A DNA stretch of 64,000 nucleotides, from contig NZ_CP012673.1 in assembly GCF_002950945.1 (NCBI RefSeq), forward strand, positions 4,959,001 to 5,023,000, given 5' to 3'. The notes below the pieces were generated by a model. That model searched no databases. It was not told the origin of the DNA and saw only the letters and a program-made list of their open reading frames with translations. This stretch comes from Sorangium cellulosum (GTDB taxonomy: Bacteria; Myxococcota_A; Polyangia; Polyangiales; Polyangiaceae). Position 1 is the first letter of the stretch; the number at the start of each line of letters is the position of its first letter. The translations under genes and the position numbers were made by a program. Positions 8,599 to 17,404 of this stretch are shown here, one piece after another.

Positions 8599-9816
8599 TC
8601 ACCCGAGCGCGGGCCGCTTTGCGCCGCCGGCCGCGACGGCCTCGATGTTCAGCCGCTGTATGCAGAGCTTTAGGCCTGCGCGAAGGTTGCCCATCGTGAT
8701 GACCTCCGAAAGGTCGAGACCCAGCGTGATCATCGTCTGCGCCACGTTCGACCGGATGCCCGTGATCACGCCCTCCGCGCCGAGGAGCCTTATCGCGCGG
8801 ACCAGCTCGACGAGGTAGCTCGCCGTCTTCGTGTCCACCGCGTCGACCCCGGTGAGATCCAGTATCGCGAAGCGCGCCCCCTTGGTGACGATCGCCTCGA
8901 GGAGGTTGTCCATCATCTCGGAGGTCCTCGCGCTGTCGATGACGCCGACCATCGGCATCGTCAGCACGCGATCCCAGACCTCGATGATGGGCGTCGAGAG
9001 CGTGCGGATGACCTGCTGCTGCGCTTGGATCATGGCGAGCTTCGCCTCGATCTCGCTCTCCCTGCGCTTGAGGTCCGTGATGTCGAACGTCACGGAAACC
9101 GCACCGTCAGGCGCGCCGCGCTCGTCCAGCACGGGAAGGAACCACGACCGCCAGCTCGCGCCGTGGGCCTCGGTGTCCATCTCCGCAGCCTCTCCAGCTA
9201 ACGCTCGCCGGATCGCCTCCGCAGATGTCGCGTCGACCCCGTACAGGTCCAAGACGTTCATGCCGAGGAGCTGCCCCGGCATCAGGCCCGCGCGCTCGAT
9301 CCCCTTGCCGTCATGGAAGGTGAAGATCCCGTGGCGGTCGTACTTGCACGCGACGAGCGGGGCATGATCGAGAATGGCGCGGAGGAGGATCGCGTGGTCT
9401 CGCGCCTGCTGCGCCGGACGGCCGCGCGCGGCCATGTCCTGGCCGAGGAAGAGCCTGCGCGCCACCCGGCCGCCCGCGTCGCGCATCGGTTCGTGGACCC
9501 ACTCGCACTCGACGACGCCCCCGTCCTTCCGCCTGTGCTGGACGGCGAGCGGCGCGCCCACCGGCCCGTCGCAGAGGCGCCGCCAGAGGTCGACGTCGGT
9601 GCCGCACAGGATGGTATCCGAGAGGCGGCGGCCAATCACCTCTTCCCTGGCATAGCCAAGTATCCGTGCTGCCCCGGGGCTCCACGCAGCGATCTCGAGA
9701 GCCCCGATGTCCCCTGTACACTCCATCGCGATGAACGGCCCATTCAGGACAGCGTTCATGTAGCCCGTCGCGATCTCCAGCTCGTCCGGGTTCGCAGTTT
9801 CGGTCATGTCGTGCAC
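8599..9816 (-). CDS. RsbR-type stress regulator: two PAS domains and a STAS domain
   Basis: The 405-residue cytoplasmic protein starts with a PAS domain (about residues 15-140, with WSPGAARILGYAREEVIGR and a PAC-like segment), followed by a second PAS (about 145-255, ending VSVTFDITDLKRRE). A linker leads to a C-terminal STAS domain (about 275-395). The STAS loop reads ILDLTGVDAVDTKTASYLV, the region that carries the phosphorylated Ser/Thr in RsbR co-antagonists and anti-sigma antagonists. By family it should act in a stressosome-like switch that senses a signal through PAS and feeds a partner-switching cascade. No RsbS, RsbT or sigma factor lies nearby, so it is an orphan here. ATG 9816 is the first start; an internal Met three codons later is also possible. 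Confidence 0.85.
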   Translation of the reverse strand: MHDMTETANPDELEIATGYMNAVLNGPFIAMECTGDIGALEIAAWSPGAARILGYAREEVIGRRLSDTILCGTDVDLWRRLCDGPVGAPLAVQHRRKDGGVVECEWVHEPMRDAGGRVARRLFLGQDMAARGRPAQQARDHAILLRAILDHAPLVACKYDRHGIFTFHDGKGIERAGLMPGQLLGMNVLDLYGVDATSAEAIRRALAGEAAEMDTEAHGASWRSWFLPVLDERGAPDGAVSVTFDITDLKRRESEIEAKLAMIQAQQQVIRTLSTPIIEVWDRVLTMPMVGVIDSARTSEMMDNLLEAIVTKGARFAILDLTGVDAVDTKTASYLVELVRAIRLLGAEGVITGIRSNVAQTMITLGLDLSEVITMGNLRAGLKLCIQRLNIEAVAAGGAKRPALG

Positions 9817-9856
9817 TGTACAGGAGGTGCCGTCACCATGTCGAGGAGTACGGCGA

Positions 9857-10120
9857 TGTAGGCCAGTCCGAGGCCCTGATCGGTGAGTTCATCGCGCCCT
9901 CACTGAAACCCCGCCCTGGCCCGGCTCGGCAGCACCCGCAAGGCCATGGTCCAGTCGGTCGAGGCCCACGAGGTCGGCGCCACGCCCGGTCAGGCCGCCA
10001 TCGCCTGGGTGAGCGCGAAGGGCGTCGTTCCCGTCATCGGGCCGCGCACGGGCGCCCAGCTCGACGACAAGCTCGCCGCCGCCACGCTTCGGCTGACCGG
10101 CGACCAGCTCCGCCGCCCGC
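9857..10120 (+). pseudogene. Aldo/keto reductase remnant
   Basis: Two separated traces of an aldo/keto reductase survive. At about 9857-9905 a frame reads VGQSEALIGEFIAPS, like the family's GxSExLIGEFL segment. At 9946-10110 another frame reads HEVGATPGQAAIAWVSAKGVVPVIGPRT and then QLDDKLAAATLRLTGDQL, in two runs. This is the C-terminal NADP-binding segment of the family. The centre of the enzyme is deleted and the frames do not join, so no protein is expected. Confidence 0.65.
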
Positions 10121-10201
10121 CTGCATCCCGGCCCGCCCTGGAAAAGCGACGACCACTGCTGGTGCTCCCCGCCGCTGTTGCCTGTTCGGCTGCCTCGAAA
10201 C

Positions 10202-11497
10202 TCAGAAGAGCGCCAGCACCGAACCGAGCTCTTCGAGGCGCAGAAGCGGGGTCGCCGCCAGCGTGTCCGGGTCGACGCGCACGAGCCAGGCGGGCGGGGA
10301 GTTGTCCATCCCGTCGAAGTAGGCGTCGAGCGGGGCGCGCCGCGACTGGACGGCCTCTCCGCTGTAGGTGCGCACCGCGGGCGAGAGCGCCTCTAGCGCG
10401 CCCTGGCTGACGTCGGCGATGATGCGGATGGTGCCTGGCTCTGCCTGGAAGCCTTGCTCGATGTCGAGCGCGATCGTGCCGCGCGTGTAGATGAGCAGGC
10501 TCTTGAAGCTCGCATCCGCAGGGACATGCACCTCGAAGCTCTCGTTCAGCGAGGTGACGGAGAGCACGGCGTCCGGGTTGCGCACGTCCACGCTGAGGGA
10601 GGTGGGCTCGGGAGTCTCGCTGTCGTGGAAGTCGCCATGACTGTCGTACGCGACGATCTCGCTGCCGCTCTGCTTCGAGGACGCGAGCGTGACGGGCATG
10701 GTCGGATCGGCCCAATACCGGTGCTCGAGCGCGACCGGTGCCTCGTCCGGGATGCTCGGCATACCGAGCCGCACCGCGACCGCCTGCAGCATCTCCAGCA
10801 CCACCTGCTCCTGGGAGCGCAGGACGGTCGTGTTCAGGTAAATGAACCCTTCCTCGTCGACGGCGAGGCGCGGGTTGGTGAGGTTCGAGTCGAGCACGGG
10901 CTTGCCGATCTCGGTCAAGACGCCGGTTTCTGGGTCGATCTCCACCAATATCAGGCCCATGTTCCAGCCCGTGCCCACCAGGCGGTCCCTCTTGGCGTCA
11001 TAGGCCAAGAAGTCACCCGACCGAATCGGAATCTCGCTACCCACCGGGGTCTCGACCCCGGTGTCGACGTCGAGCCGCATGAGCTGGCCGCTCTGATACG
11101 TTGCGGTGTTGGGCACCACCCAGAACACGGCACGCCGCGACGGGTCGAAGACCGTGCTCGCGTTGAAGGGGCTGCTCGGGCTGAGCGCCTCGACCTCTCC
11201 CGTCGAGAGGGTGTAGCGGCCGAAGCGGACGCCCTCTGAGCTTCCGTGGACGCCGCCCCAGAGCTCGCGCGCTTCGCGATCCACCGAGAGCAGGTACGGC
11301 ACCTGGCTGCTCAGTGGGGTGTAGGTCTTCGACGCGAGGTCGAGCTCGTTGAGCACGCTCCAGTTCATGTCCTTCCGGGTCACGAGGATGCTGCCTGGCG
11401 TGGGCGCCCGCACGCAGGTTCCGCCATCCCTCGAGGAACCCGCGGCGCAGAGAACAGAGCCAGCGAGACGATCCTCCAGGTCCAACGTCCCATCCAT
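10202..11497 (-). CDS. Hypothetical exported beta-propeller-like protein
   Basis: The 431-residue frame has recurring motifs typical of blade strands (SVDREARELWGGV, TVFDPSRRAVFWVV, AYDAKRDRLVGTGW, LAVDEEGFIYLNTT). They are spaced like the blades of a beta-propeller that reports stepwise values. The start is uncertain. In the annotated frame the N-terminus is not a good signal peptide, whereas the overlapping frame from the ATG near 11501 reads MRAWMGRWTWRIVSLALFSA, a convincing signal sequence. A single-base difference near 11440-11460 would join the two. This may be a true frameshift or a base error. I recognise no enzyme motif; it resembles other myxobacterial surface proteins in the window. 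Confidence 0.55.
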   Translation of the reverse strand: MDGTLDLEDRLAGSVLCAAGSSRDGGTCVRAPTPGSILVTRKDMNWSVLNELDLASKTYTPLSSQVPYLLSVDREARELWGGVHGSSEGVRFGRYTLSTGEVEALSPSSPFNASTVFDPSRRAVFWVVPNTATYQSGQLMRLDVDTGVETPVGSEIPIRSGDFLAYDAKRDRLVGTGWNMGLILVEIDPETGVLTEIGKPVLDSNLTNPRLAVDEEGFIYLNTTVLRSQEQVVLEMLQAVAVRLGMPSIPDEAPVALEHRYWADPTMPVTLASSKQSGSEIVAYDSHGDFHDSETPEPTSLSVDVRNPDAVLSVTSLNESFEVHVPADASFKSLLIYTRGTIALDIEQGFQAEPGTIRIIADVSQGALEALSPAVRTYSGEAVQSRRAPLDAYFDGMDNSPPAWLVRVDPDTLAATPLLRLEELGSVLALF

Positions 11498-11909
11498 GCG
11501 CGCATGCGATCTCCTTCGCTCGAGTCGAGATCACGAGTATCCCACGCACACGCGGCGATCGAGGGCTTTCCTCATTCCTGCGTGCATCAGCGCGCTGGAT
11601 CTCCGCCCACTCGATACTGCGTTGTGCGGAGCCTGCGTACAGGGGGAGGCGCCAGGTGCCTGAGGGGCAGGTGCGTTGCACACCCGCGGCCTGGGCCACG
11701 ACTCGCAGCGGGGCGAGGGCCGCACCGCCGCTCAGCTGGGTGAGCTTCGCTTCGAAGGCAGCTTGCGGTCCGCGAACACTTCCAGCCTTTGCTTCACGGC
11801 GAGGCTGACCACGGCACCGCCGTTCCAGTCTTACAGGGTGAGAGAGGCTCGAATCTCCCGGTGTCGGTTCCGCTTGGGGTCGCACCAGCGCTGACGGTAT
11901 CCTGCGTGA

Positions 11910-13988
11910 ATGCGCGTTTCTCCTGTGCTCGCCATCCTCGCGCTCGTCGGCTGCTCCACGCAGCCGCAAACCGCACGAGACGACGTCACGTCGCTGACCT
12001 TGGCCCTCGGCCCGACGCCCGCGGGGATCTGGAAGATCCGCGACTGGGGCGATCTCTCCTTCGAGGATCACGCTCGGTTCGTCTACCACGCGGGCATGGA
12101 GAAGGTGCTGCTCGTCAGCGGCCGCCCCAACCGCGGCGTGTTCAGCTGGGATGGCCGCGATTGGGACCGCGTGGCAGATGCCAACAGCAGCCTGTTCATG
12201 CAGGGCGCAACCTACGACGAGGCGCACGATCGCGTGGTGGTGTTCGGCGGGCTCGTGGCCGACCACGTCGGCGCCGACAGCTCGCGCAGCACGTGGTTTT
12301 TCTCGGGCGGAGCCTGGCAGGAGCAGGTGCTGAGCGGACCTACCGCAGGCGGTGGTGCAACGCTCGCCTACGACGCCGCGCGCGATCGGATCGTGCTCAC
12401 GGGCGGCGCCTCCCACACCAACGGTACGCTGCGTCAAGACACCTGGCTGTTCGACGGAGAGGCCTGGACGAAAGCAGGCGCCGCCGAGTCGCCGGCCTCG
12501 CAGTACGCCGGGGCCGCCTACGACCGCGCGCGCGAGCGGGTGGTGTTGGCGCGGCCCGTCGACGGCACGGCTTCGGAGACCTGGGAATGGGATGGCACCG
12601 CGTGGAGCCGGATCGCGGCGACGACGCCGCTGCCGTACGGATACAGCTACTCGCTCACCTACGACGAGACCGTCCGACGTGTGGTGGGCCTGGTTGAGGG
12701 CGGTCTGTGGGCCTGGAACGGGAGCGCCTGGTCACGTGTGGACGCGAGCGACGGGCAGGAAAGCGAGCGCGCCCGCGCGGTCATCGCCTATGACGCCGCG
12801 CGCGGCCGTCTCGTCGCCCGCAACTCGTCGGCCAGCACCTGGGAATACGACGGCGCCACCTGGCACAAGCTTCCGTCCACGCGCCCCCGGGCGCGCAACA
12901 GCGCCGCGCACGCCTACGATTCGGCGCGCGGGCGCGTGATCTACTTCGGCTCGGTCACCGATCCCGAAGACGCGACCTGGGAGTGGGACGGAGCGGGCTG
13001 GGCGCGCGGCCCGCGCGCGATGTCGTCGACGCCGACCGGGCTCGCCATGGCGTACGACAGCAGACGATCGCGCGCCGTCATGGAAGTCGACAGACAGACC
13101 TGGGAGTACGACGGGACGGCCTGGGTCGACGTGGGTCCCGCACCGAGTACGATGTCGCTGATGGCCTTCGACGCTGCGCGCGGCGTGACGGTCGCGCTGA
13201 GCGGCACGGCCACCTGGACCTGGGACGGCGCGAGCTGGCAACAGGTCATGGTCGACGGGCCTACCCCCGCGCGCGACAGCGCCATGGCCTACGACACGTT
13301 GCGCGAGCGCATCGTGCGCTTCGGCGGCTACACCGACGGCACGGGGGGCTCGCAGATCGACGAGACCTGGGAGTGGGATGGCAGCACCTGGACCCTGATG
13401 TCGCCCGCCACGCGCCCCACGCCGCGCGGCGGTCACTCGATGGCCTTCGACGAGCGCCGCGGACTCATGGTGCTCTACGGCGGCTACCGCCACAACGAGG
13501 TCTGGGAGTACGACGGAACCACCTGGGTACAGCGCGTGACGCCGACTGCGCCCGCTGGCTCGTTCTCGAATGGTATGGTCTACGACACCGCGCGCGACCG
13601 CATGGTCTTCTTCGCGAACGACGGAACGCTCTCGGAGTTCATGCCGGTGGGTGATGCCTGTACGTCGGGCGACGAGTGTCCGAGCGGAGCCTGCGTGACC
13701 GGCGTCTGCTGCGACCGCGCCTGTACGTCGAGCTGCGAGGCGTGCAGCGTCGAGATGGGCGCGACCCAGAACGGCATCTGCGCGGTCCTGCCCGACGCCG
13801 GCGCAGATTGCATGAGCTCCGAGGTGGACGCGGGCTCACCTGACGGAGGTCCCACCTCGCGCGGCAAGAGCGGTGGCGGCTGCAGCGCCGCGCAGAGCGC
13901 GCCGCGCACGTCCGAAGGGCAGGCCTGGCTAGGCGGGCTCGCGCTCGCAGCCGTTGTCCTGCGCAGGCGTCGCCGCGCGCCGGGGTGA
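11910..13988 (+). CDS. Kelch-like beta-propeller lipoprotein with MYXO-CTERM tail
   Basis: The 692-residue product starts with a lipoprotein signal (RVSPVLAILALVGC; lipid-modified Cys near residue 15). At least ten kelch-like blades follow, each with an AYDxARxRxV core and a TWEWDG(T/S)xW strand. After the propeller comes a cysteine-rich segment (about residues 575-635: CTSGDECPSGACVTGVCCDRAC and onward, twelve or more cysteines), a pattern common before the end of myxobacterial surface proteins. The last 35 residues form a MYXO-CTERM signal: a GGCS motif, a hydrophobic segment LGGLALAAVVL and RRRRR. Such proteins are anchored at the cell surface after processing. Ligand and role are unknown. 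It is transcribed away from the minus-strand propeller gene next door; 400 bases lie between them. Confidence 0.85.
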   Translation: MRVSPVLAILALVGCSTQPQTARDDVTSLTLALGPTPAGIWKIRDWGDLSFEDHARFVYHAGMEKVLLVSGRPNRGVFSWDGRDWDRVADANSSLFMQGATYDEAHDRVVVFGGLVADHVGADSSRSTWFFSGGAWQEQVLSGPTAGGGATLAYDAARDRIVLTGGASHTNGTLRQDTWLFDGEAWTKAGAAESPASQYAGAAYDRARERVVLARPVDGTASETWEWDGTAWSRIAATTPLPYGYSYSLTYDETVRRVVGLVEGGLWAWNGSAWSRVDASDGQESERARAVIAYDAARGRLVARNSSASTWEYDGATWHKLPSTRPRARNSAAHAYDSARGRVIYFGSVTDPEDATWEWDGAGWARGPRAMSSTPTGLAMAYDSRRSRAVMEVDRQTWEYDGTAWVDVGPAPSTMSLMAFDAARGVTVALSGTATWTWDGASWQQVMVDGPTPARDSAMAYDTLRERIVRFGGYTDGTGGSQIDETWEWDGSTWTLMSPATRPTPRGGHSMAFDERRGLMVLYGGYRHNEVWEYDGTTWVQRVTPTAPAGSFSNGMVYDTARDRMVFFANDGTLSEFMPVGDACTSGDECPSGACVTGVCCDRACTSSCEACSVEMGATQNGICAVLPDAGADCMSSEVDAGSPDGGPTSRGKSGGGCSAAQSAPRTSEGQAWLGGLALAAVVLRRRRRAPG

Positions 13989-14180
13989 GCCTGCCTGCCG
14001 CGGAGCTCAGAGCTCGAGCTGGGCCTCGAGAGGCGTTCGCGCGCTGGTCGAAGCGAGGGCGCTGCTGCAGGAGCTAACCTCTCATCCGATGGTCAAAGCG
14101 CGCGGACACCTACCTCGCGCTTCTGCGCTTCGCCTGTGGGGTCGTCACCTGGCGCGCGGCGAGCCTATTGTGATAGGCTC

Positions 14181-16583
14181 CTACCGCCGGGAGCCGAAGC
14201 TGGTGCGGACGAGGAGCCGCGAGAAGCTCTCGAGGAACTCCTGCTTCGAGAGCACGTCGTCCCGACTGGTGTCGCTCGTGCGCAGGAATTCGTGGATCTC
14301 CGCGTCGCCATAGCCCATCGCCCTGAACTTCGCCTCGAGCTCCGCCCGGTCGAGGAGCCCGTCGCTGTTCGTGTCGATCTCCTCGAAGACCTGGGCCATG
14401 GAGTCGCGGAACATCGCCCGCGAGATGGCCCTGCGGAACTCTCGCTCGACCATGTCGAGGAACGTGTCGTCGCCGAAGTCGGTCAACCACGGGTTCATCA
14501 CCGTCGACCGCAGGACGGTGATCGCGTGCCCCGGCCCTTCGACGCCGAGGCGGTGCTTGTAGCTCTCCATGAACACCGCGCCGTAATGGACATCCTCGAA
14601 GTCCGTGGTCGTCACGATCAGCGGGTGCCCAGACGGGTCCTCGCCCGGCTTGAGGCTCAGGACCTCGTAGACTGCCTTGTTCAGGCGGTTCGCCTGTGCG
14701 AGGCTCCGGTTCATGCGGCCGTCTGGATGCTTGAGGTTGAAAGCGTACGTGAGGATGTTGAGGTCCGGCCCCAGCTCGGCGAGCAGCCGCATCGCCTCGT
14801 CGTCGGCGAGCAGCGCGTCCGTGTCGCGTCGATCGATCCGCTCGCGGATGAACTGGATCTGCGCAGCGACGTCGCCTCCGGTGATCTCGGCCGGAAGGCG
14901 GGGCACGGGGACCACCACGAAGTTGTCCTCCGGGCGCGCCATGCAGAGCAGGCGGGCGTAGACCCGCCGGCAGTTGAACAGCGCCTTGCGGTGGATGCTG
15001 CCGTAGCCGACCTCGTTAGGGCGGATGACCTTGTGGGCCAGGAACACCGCGGCGACCGCGGCGCCGGGCTTCGAGCCCTCCACGCCGTAAATGCCGACCG
15101 ACGGCTCGTCGTGGGCGTGCAGGATGTACGGCGCCTTGAACGTGACCAGATCGCGCATCGCGGCGTTGCGGTAACAGAGCGCGCCGGCGGGGTACGGGAT
15201 GTACCCCGATTTGTGGGGGTCGACAGTGACGGAGTCCGCCTCCTGCAGGACGGCGTATTGTTGCGCCGTGTAGCGGCTGAAGCCGACCTCGGCGCGGCGC
15301 GCGGCGCCGGTGGTCCGTCCGGCGCTCGAGCTGTCCTCGTCCTCGCGGAGGATGCTGGCGTGATAGCCGCCCCAGGCCGCGTCGGCGTGAACGGTGAATT
15401 CGAGCCCCTTGAGGCGGAGCTGCTCGCGTAGGGCGAGGATCTCCCGCAGGGGATCGACGGCGCTCTCCTCGGTGCTGCCGACCACGCCGACGACGGTGTA
15501 GACCGGCCTCCGCTCAGCGAGGCAGGCCAGGAGGACCCGCTCGAGCTCGGAGACGCTCATCCGGGCGTCCTCGTCGAGCGGGATGTCGAGCACGTTCGCC
15601 GCGCCGATCCCGAGGATCGCGGCCGCCTTGGGGAACGAGTAGTGCTTCGTCGCCGGCACCAGGATCACCGGCGGACCGCCGAGATCGCCGGCGTAGCGCC
15701 TGAAGAATTCGTGCATCCCCAGGCTCTGCGGCGACACCCGAGCCAGCGCCTGGGTGATGACCTCGGCCGAGATGCCGCGTTCGGCGGTGAGCCGCGCCGG
15801 GAGGGCGAGGATGTCGTCGCCCCGCAGGTTGCAGAGCGACCAGACGTCGAGCTCGCGAAGGGCGACCGTCTCGCCCATGGGCGAGCGCACGCGCAGATCT
15901 CTCGCCGCGGCGAGCGACGGGTCTCCCTTCAGCGCCGCCTGCATGGCGATCGGATAGAGCTTGAGGTTGCGCGCTGACCAGATCGCCTCGATGTTCGCGA
16001 CCGTGCCGCCAGAGGTGATGTGACCCCAGGGACGGACGGCGCCGGCCCGGCACGCGGCCGTGTCGGGGAGCGGGTAGCCGAGCATGCGGCACAGATCGTC
16101 GCCGACGAGCAGCTCGAGGATCGTCGTGGCGGTCGAGGCCTCGAACGCCACGTTGTTGGGGTTGTACAGCATGGCCGCGAAGTAGCCGAGGACGGCCGGC
16201 ATCGCGGTGTCCCAGTTCATGTGCCCCTGGTAGCGCGTGCTGAAGAACGGCATCGACTTCTTCAGGAAGCCGAGCAGCGAGCGGTAGCTGTCGGTGAGGA
16301 CGCCCATCGCCTGCACGTATTCGGGCTGGCGCTTGACCGCCTCGGTGACGAGGGCCGGGTCGCCGGGGTGGAAGTTCCGCCGCCAGAACGCCTGATCGCG
16401 GATGGCCTCGACGATCAAGCGCTCGAACTCGTCCGCGTTCTCCGCCTTGGATCCCAGGAACCACGCCTCGGGCGAACGCGTGCCAGGCCCGTCCAGGCAG
16501 GGGATCTCCGTGTGCTGCATGAATTGATCGACGGCGCCGGCGGAGACCTGGGGCTCGCGGCTACGACTGGGTCGTTTGGTCAT
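14181..16583 (-). CDS. Tyrosine-decarboxylase-like PLP enzyme with C-terminal EF-hand pair
   Basis: I chose ATG 16583 because an AGGAGAG ribosome-binding site precedes it and the frame then gives an 800-residue group II PLP decarboxylase. GHITSGGTVANIEAIWSARN (near residue 190) contacts the cofactor. The lysine of TVDPHKSGYIPYPAG, near residue 457, forms the internal aldimine. The pattern is closest to bacterial tyrosine/aromatic amino acid decarboxylases, which are usually about 620 residues, so this one is long. The extra C-terminus carries two EF-hand loops, DTNSDGLLDRAE (about residue 735) and DTSRDDVLSKQE (about 770). The first has good calcium ligands and the second is weaker. A calcium-responsive decarboxylase would be unusual. 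The substrate is not fixed by sequence; tyrosine, glutamate or another amino acid is possible. An amine oxidase is transcribed divergently, so an amine-producing and amine-oxidising pair is plausible. Confidence 0.8.
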   Translation of the reverse strand: MTKRPSRSREPQVSAGAVDQFMQHTEIPCLDGPGTRSPEAWFLGSKAENADEFERLIVEAIRDQAFWRRNFHPGDPALVTEAVKRQPEYVQAMGVLTDSYRSLLGFLKKSMPFFSTRYQGHMNWDTAMPAVLGYFAAMLYNPNNVAFEASTATTILELLVGDDLCRMLGYPLPDTAACRAGAVRPWGHITSGGTVANIEAIWSARNLKLYPIAMQAALKGDPSLAAARDLRVRSPMGETVALRELDVWSLCNLRGDDILALPARLTAERGISAEVITQALARVSPQSLGMHEFFRRYAGDLGGPPVILVPATKHYSFPKAAAILGIGAANVLDIPLDEDARMSVSELERVLLACLAERRPVYTVVGVVGSTEESAVDPLREILALREQLRLKGLEFTVHADAAWGGYHASILREDEDSSSAGRTTGAARRAEVGFSRYTAQQYAVLQEADSVTVDPHKSGYIPYPAGALCYRNAAMRDLVTFKAPYILHAHDEPSVGIYGVEGSKPGAAVAAVFLAHKVIRPNEVGYGSIHRKALFNCRRVYARLLCMARPEDNFVVVPVPRLPAEITGGDVAAQIQFIRERIDRRDTDALLADDEAMRLLAELGPDLNILTYAFNLKHPDGRMNRSLAQANRLNKAVYEVLSLKPGEDPSGHPLIVTTTDFEDVHYGAVFMESYKHRLGVEGPGHAITVLRSTVMNPWLTDFGDDTFLDMVEREFRRAISRAMFRDSMAQVFEEIDTNSDGLLDRAELEAKFRAMGYGDAEIHEFLRTSDTSRDDVLSKQEFLESFSRLLVRTSFGSRR

Positions 16584-17404
16584 GGATCGCTCTCCTGTCA
16601 TCGGTTCTGCCCCGCCGACGGCATGTTGATGAAGATCTCCGCGCCTGGGTCGGTGGTGTGAGGCCAGGAAATCCAAATGCGAACCGATAATCAAGCTCCT
16701 CGTAGCGGCCGTCCCATCGCACAGCCTCGATGCACACGCTGGTAGACATATAAGACCATATGCGAGCCGCCACCCTCCTGGAAGAGCGACAGCAGAACCG
16801 GAGGCCGGCGGAGCCCCTGGCAGACGAGCTCGGCTGGTTTTCTGCAATTCCGAATCAGAGCTCGGGGTGCAGTCCTCGTTCGGCGCCTTCGTGGATATGG
16901 CCATGTCGGGCATCCAGCCCAGAGGTCGCAGCAACGGGGCGGCGGCCCGCGTCACGGCGATCCCGGACGGGGACGGGCATCCGGCACGAAGCCACCGCGA
17001 TAGGTGCCGGCGGCTTCAGCCCGGACGGGACGTGCAGATCCTGGGGACGACGATCACGTCGACGTGCTCTCCTGTGCTGGCTGTCGCGGGAATATGCGCC
17101 TTTCAGGTGCTGTGTCCGAGCCAGCGGCGGCGAGGGTCGGGCGGGGGCAGGGCGTAGAAGGATGCTTCTGTCGCCTGATGTGAGCGTGATGACTCTTCCT
17201 TGACATGCTCGAGTCGTTTTGATTTCTTTCTTTTCTCTCGCACCACTCGCGTCTCCGCTCCATCAGCCCCATCGGGTCTGAACCGCTACATCGGCTCGTC
17301 GAGCTCAATCGAGCGCACAGCGCTTCGTGTTGGCGGCATAAGCAGATTGTTTACCAGGTCGAGGAAAAGTCATAGGTCCATTCAACGCAGCACAGGAGAG
17401 CACA
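16584..17404. other. Divergent intergenic region between decarboxylase and amine oxidase
   Basis: About 820 bases contain no gene that I can support. Part of it (17190-17400) is clearly richer in A and T than the genes, including a T-rich tract at about 17215-17240. It presumably holds promoters for both divergent genes. I could not pick out unambiguous hexamers. The AGGAG ribosome-binding site of the amine oxidase lies at its right edge (17394-17398). Confidence 0.4.

Noticed and set aside
11840..11900. A TTCGA-type segment resembling a tRNA T-loop before the kelch lipoprotein
   Set aside because: The flanking bases do not form a five-pair T-stem and no acceptor or anticodon arm can be drawn.
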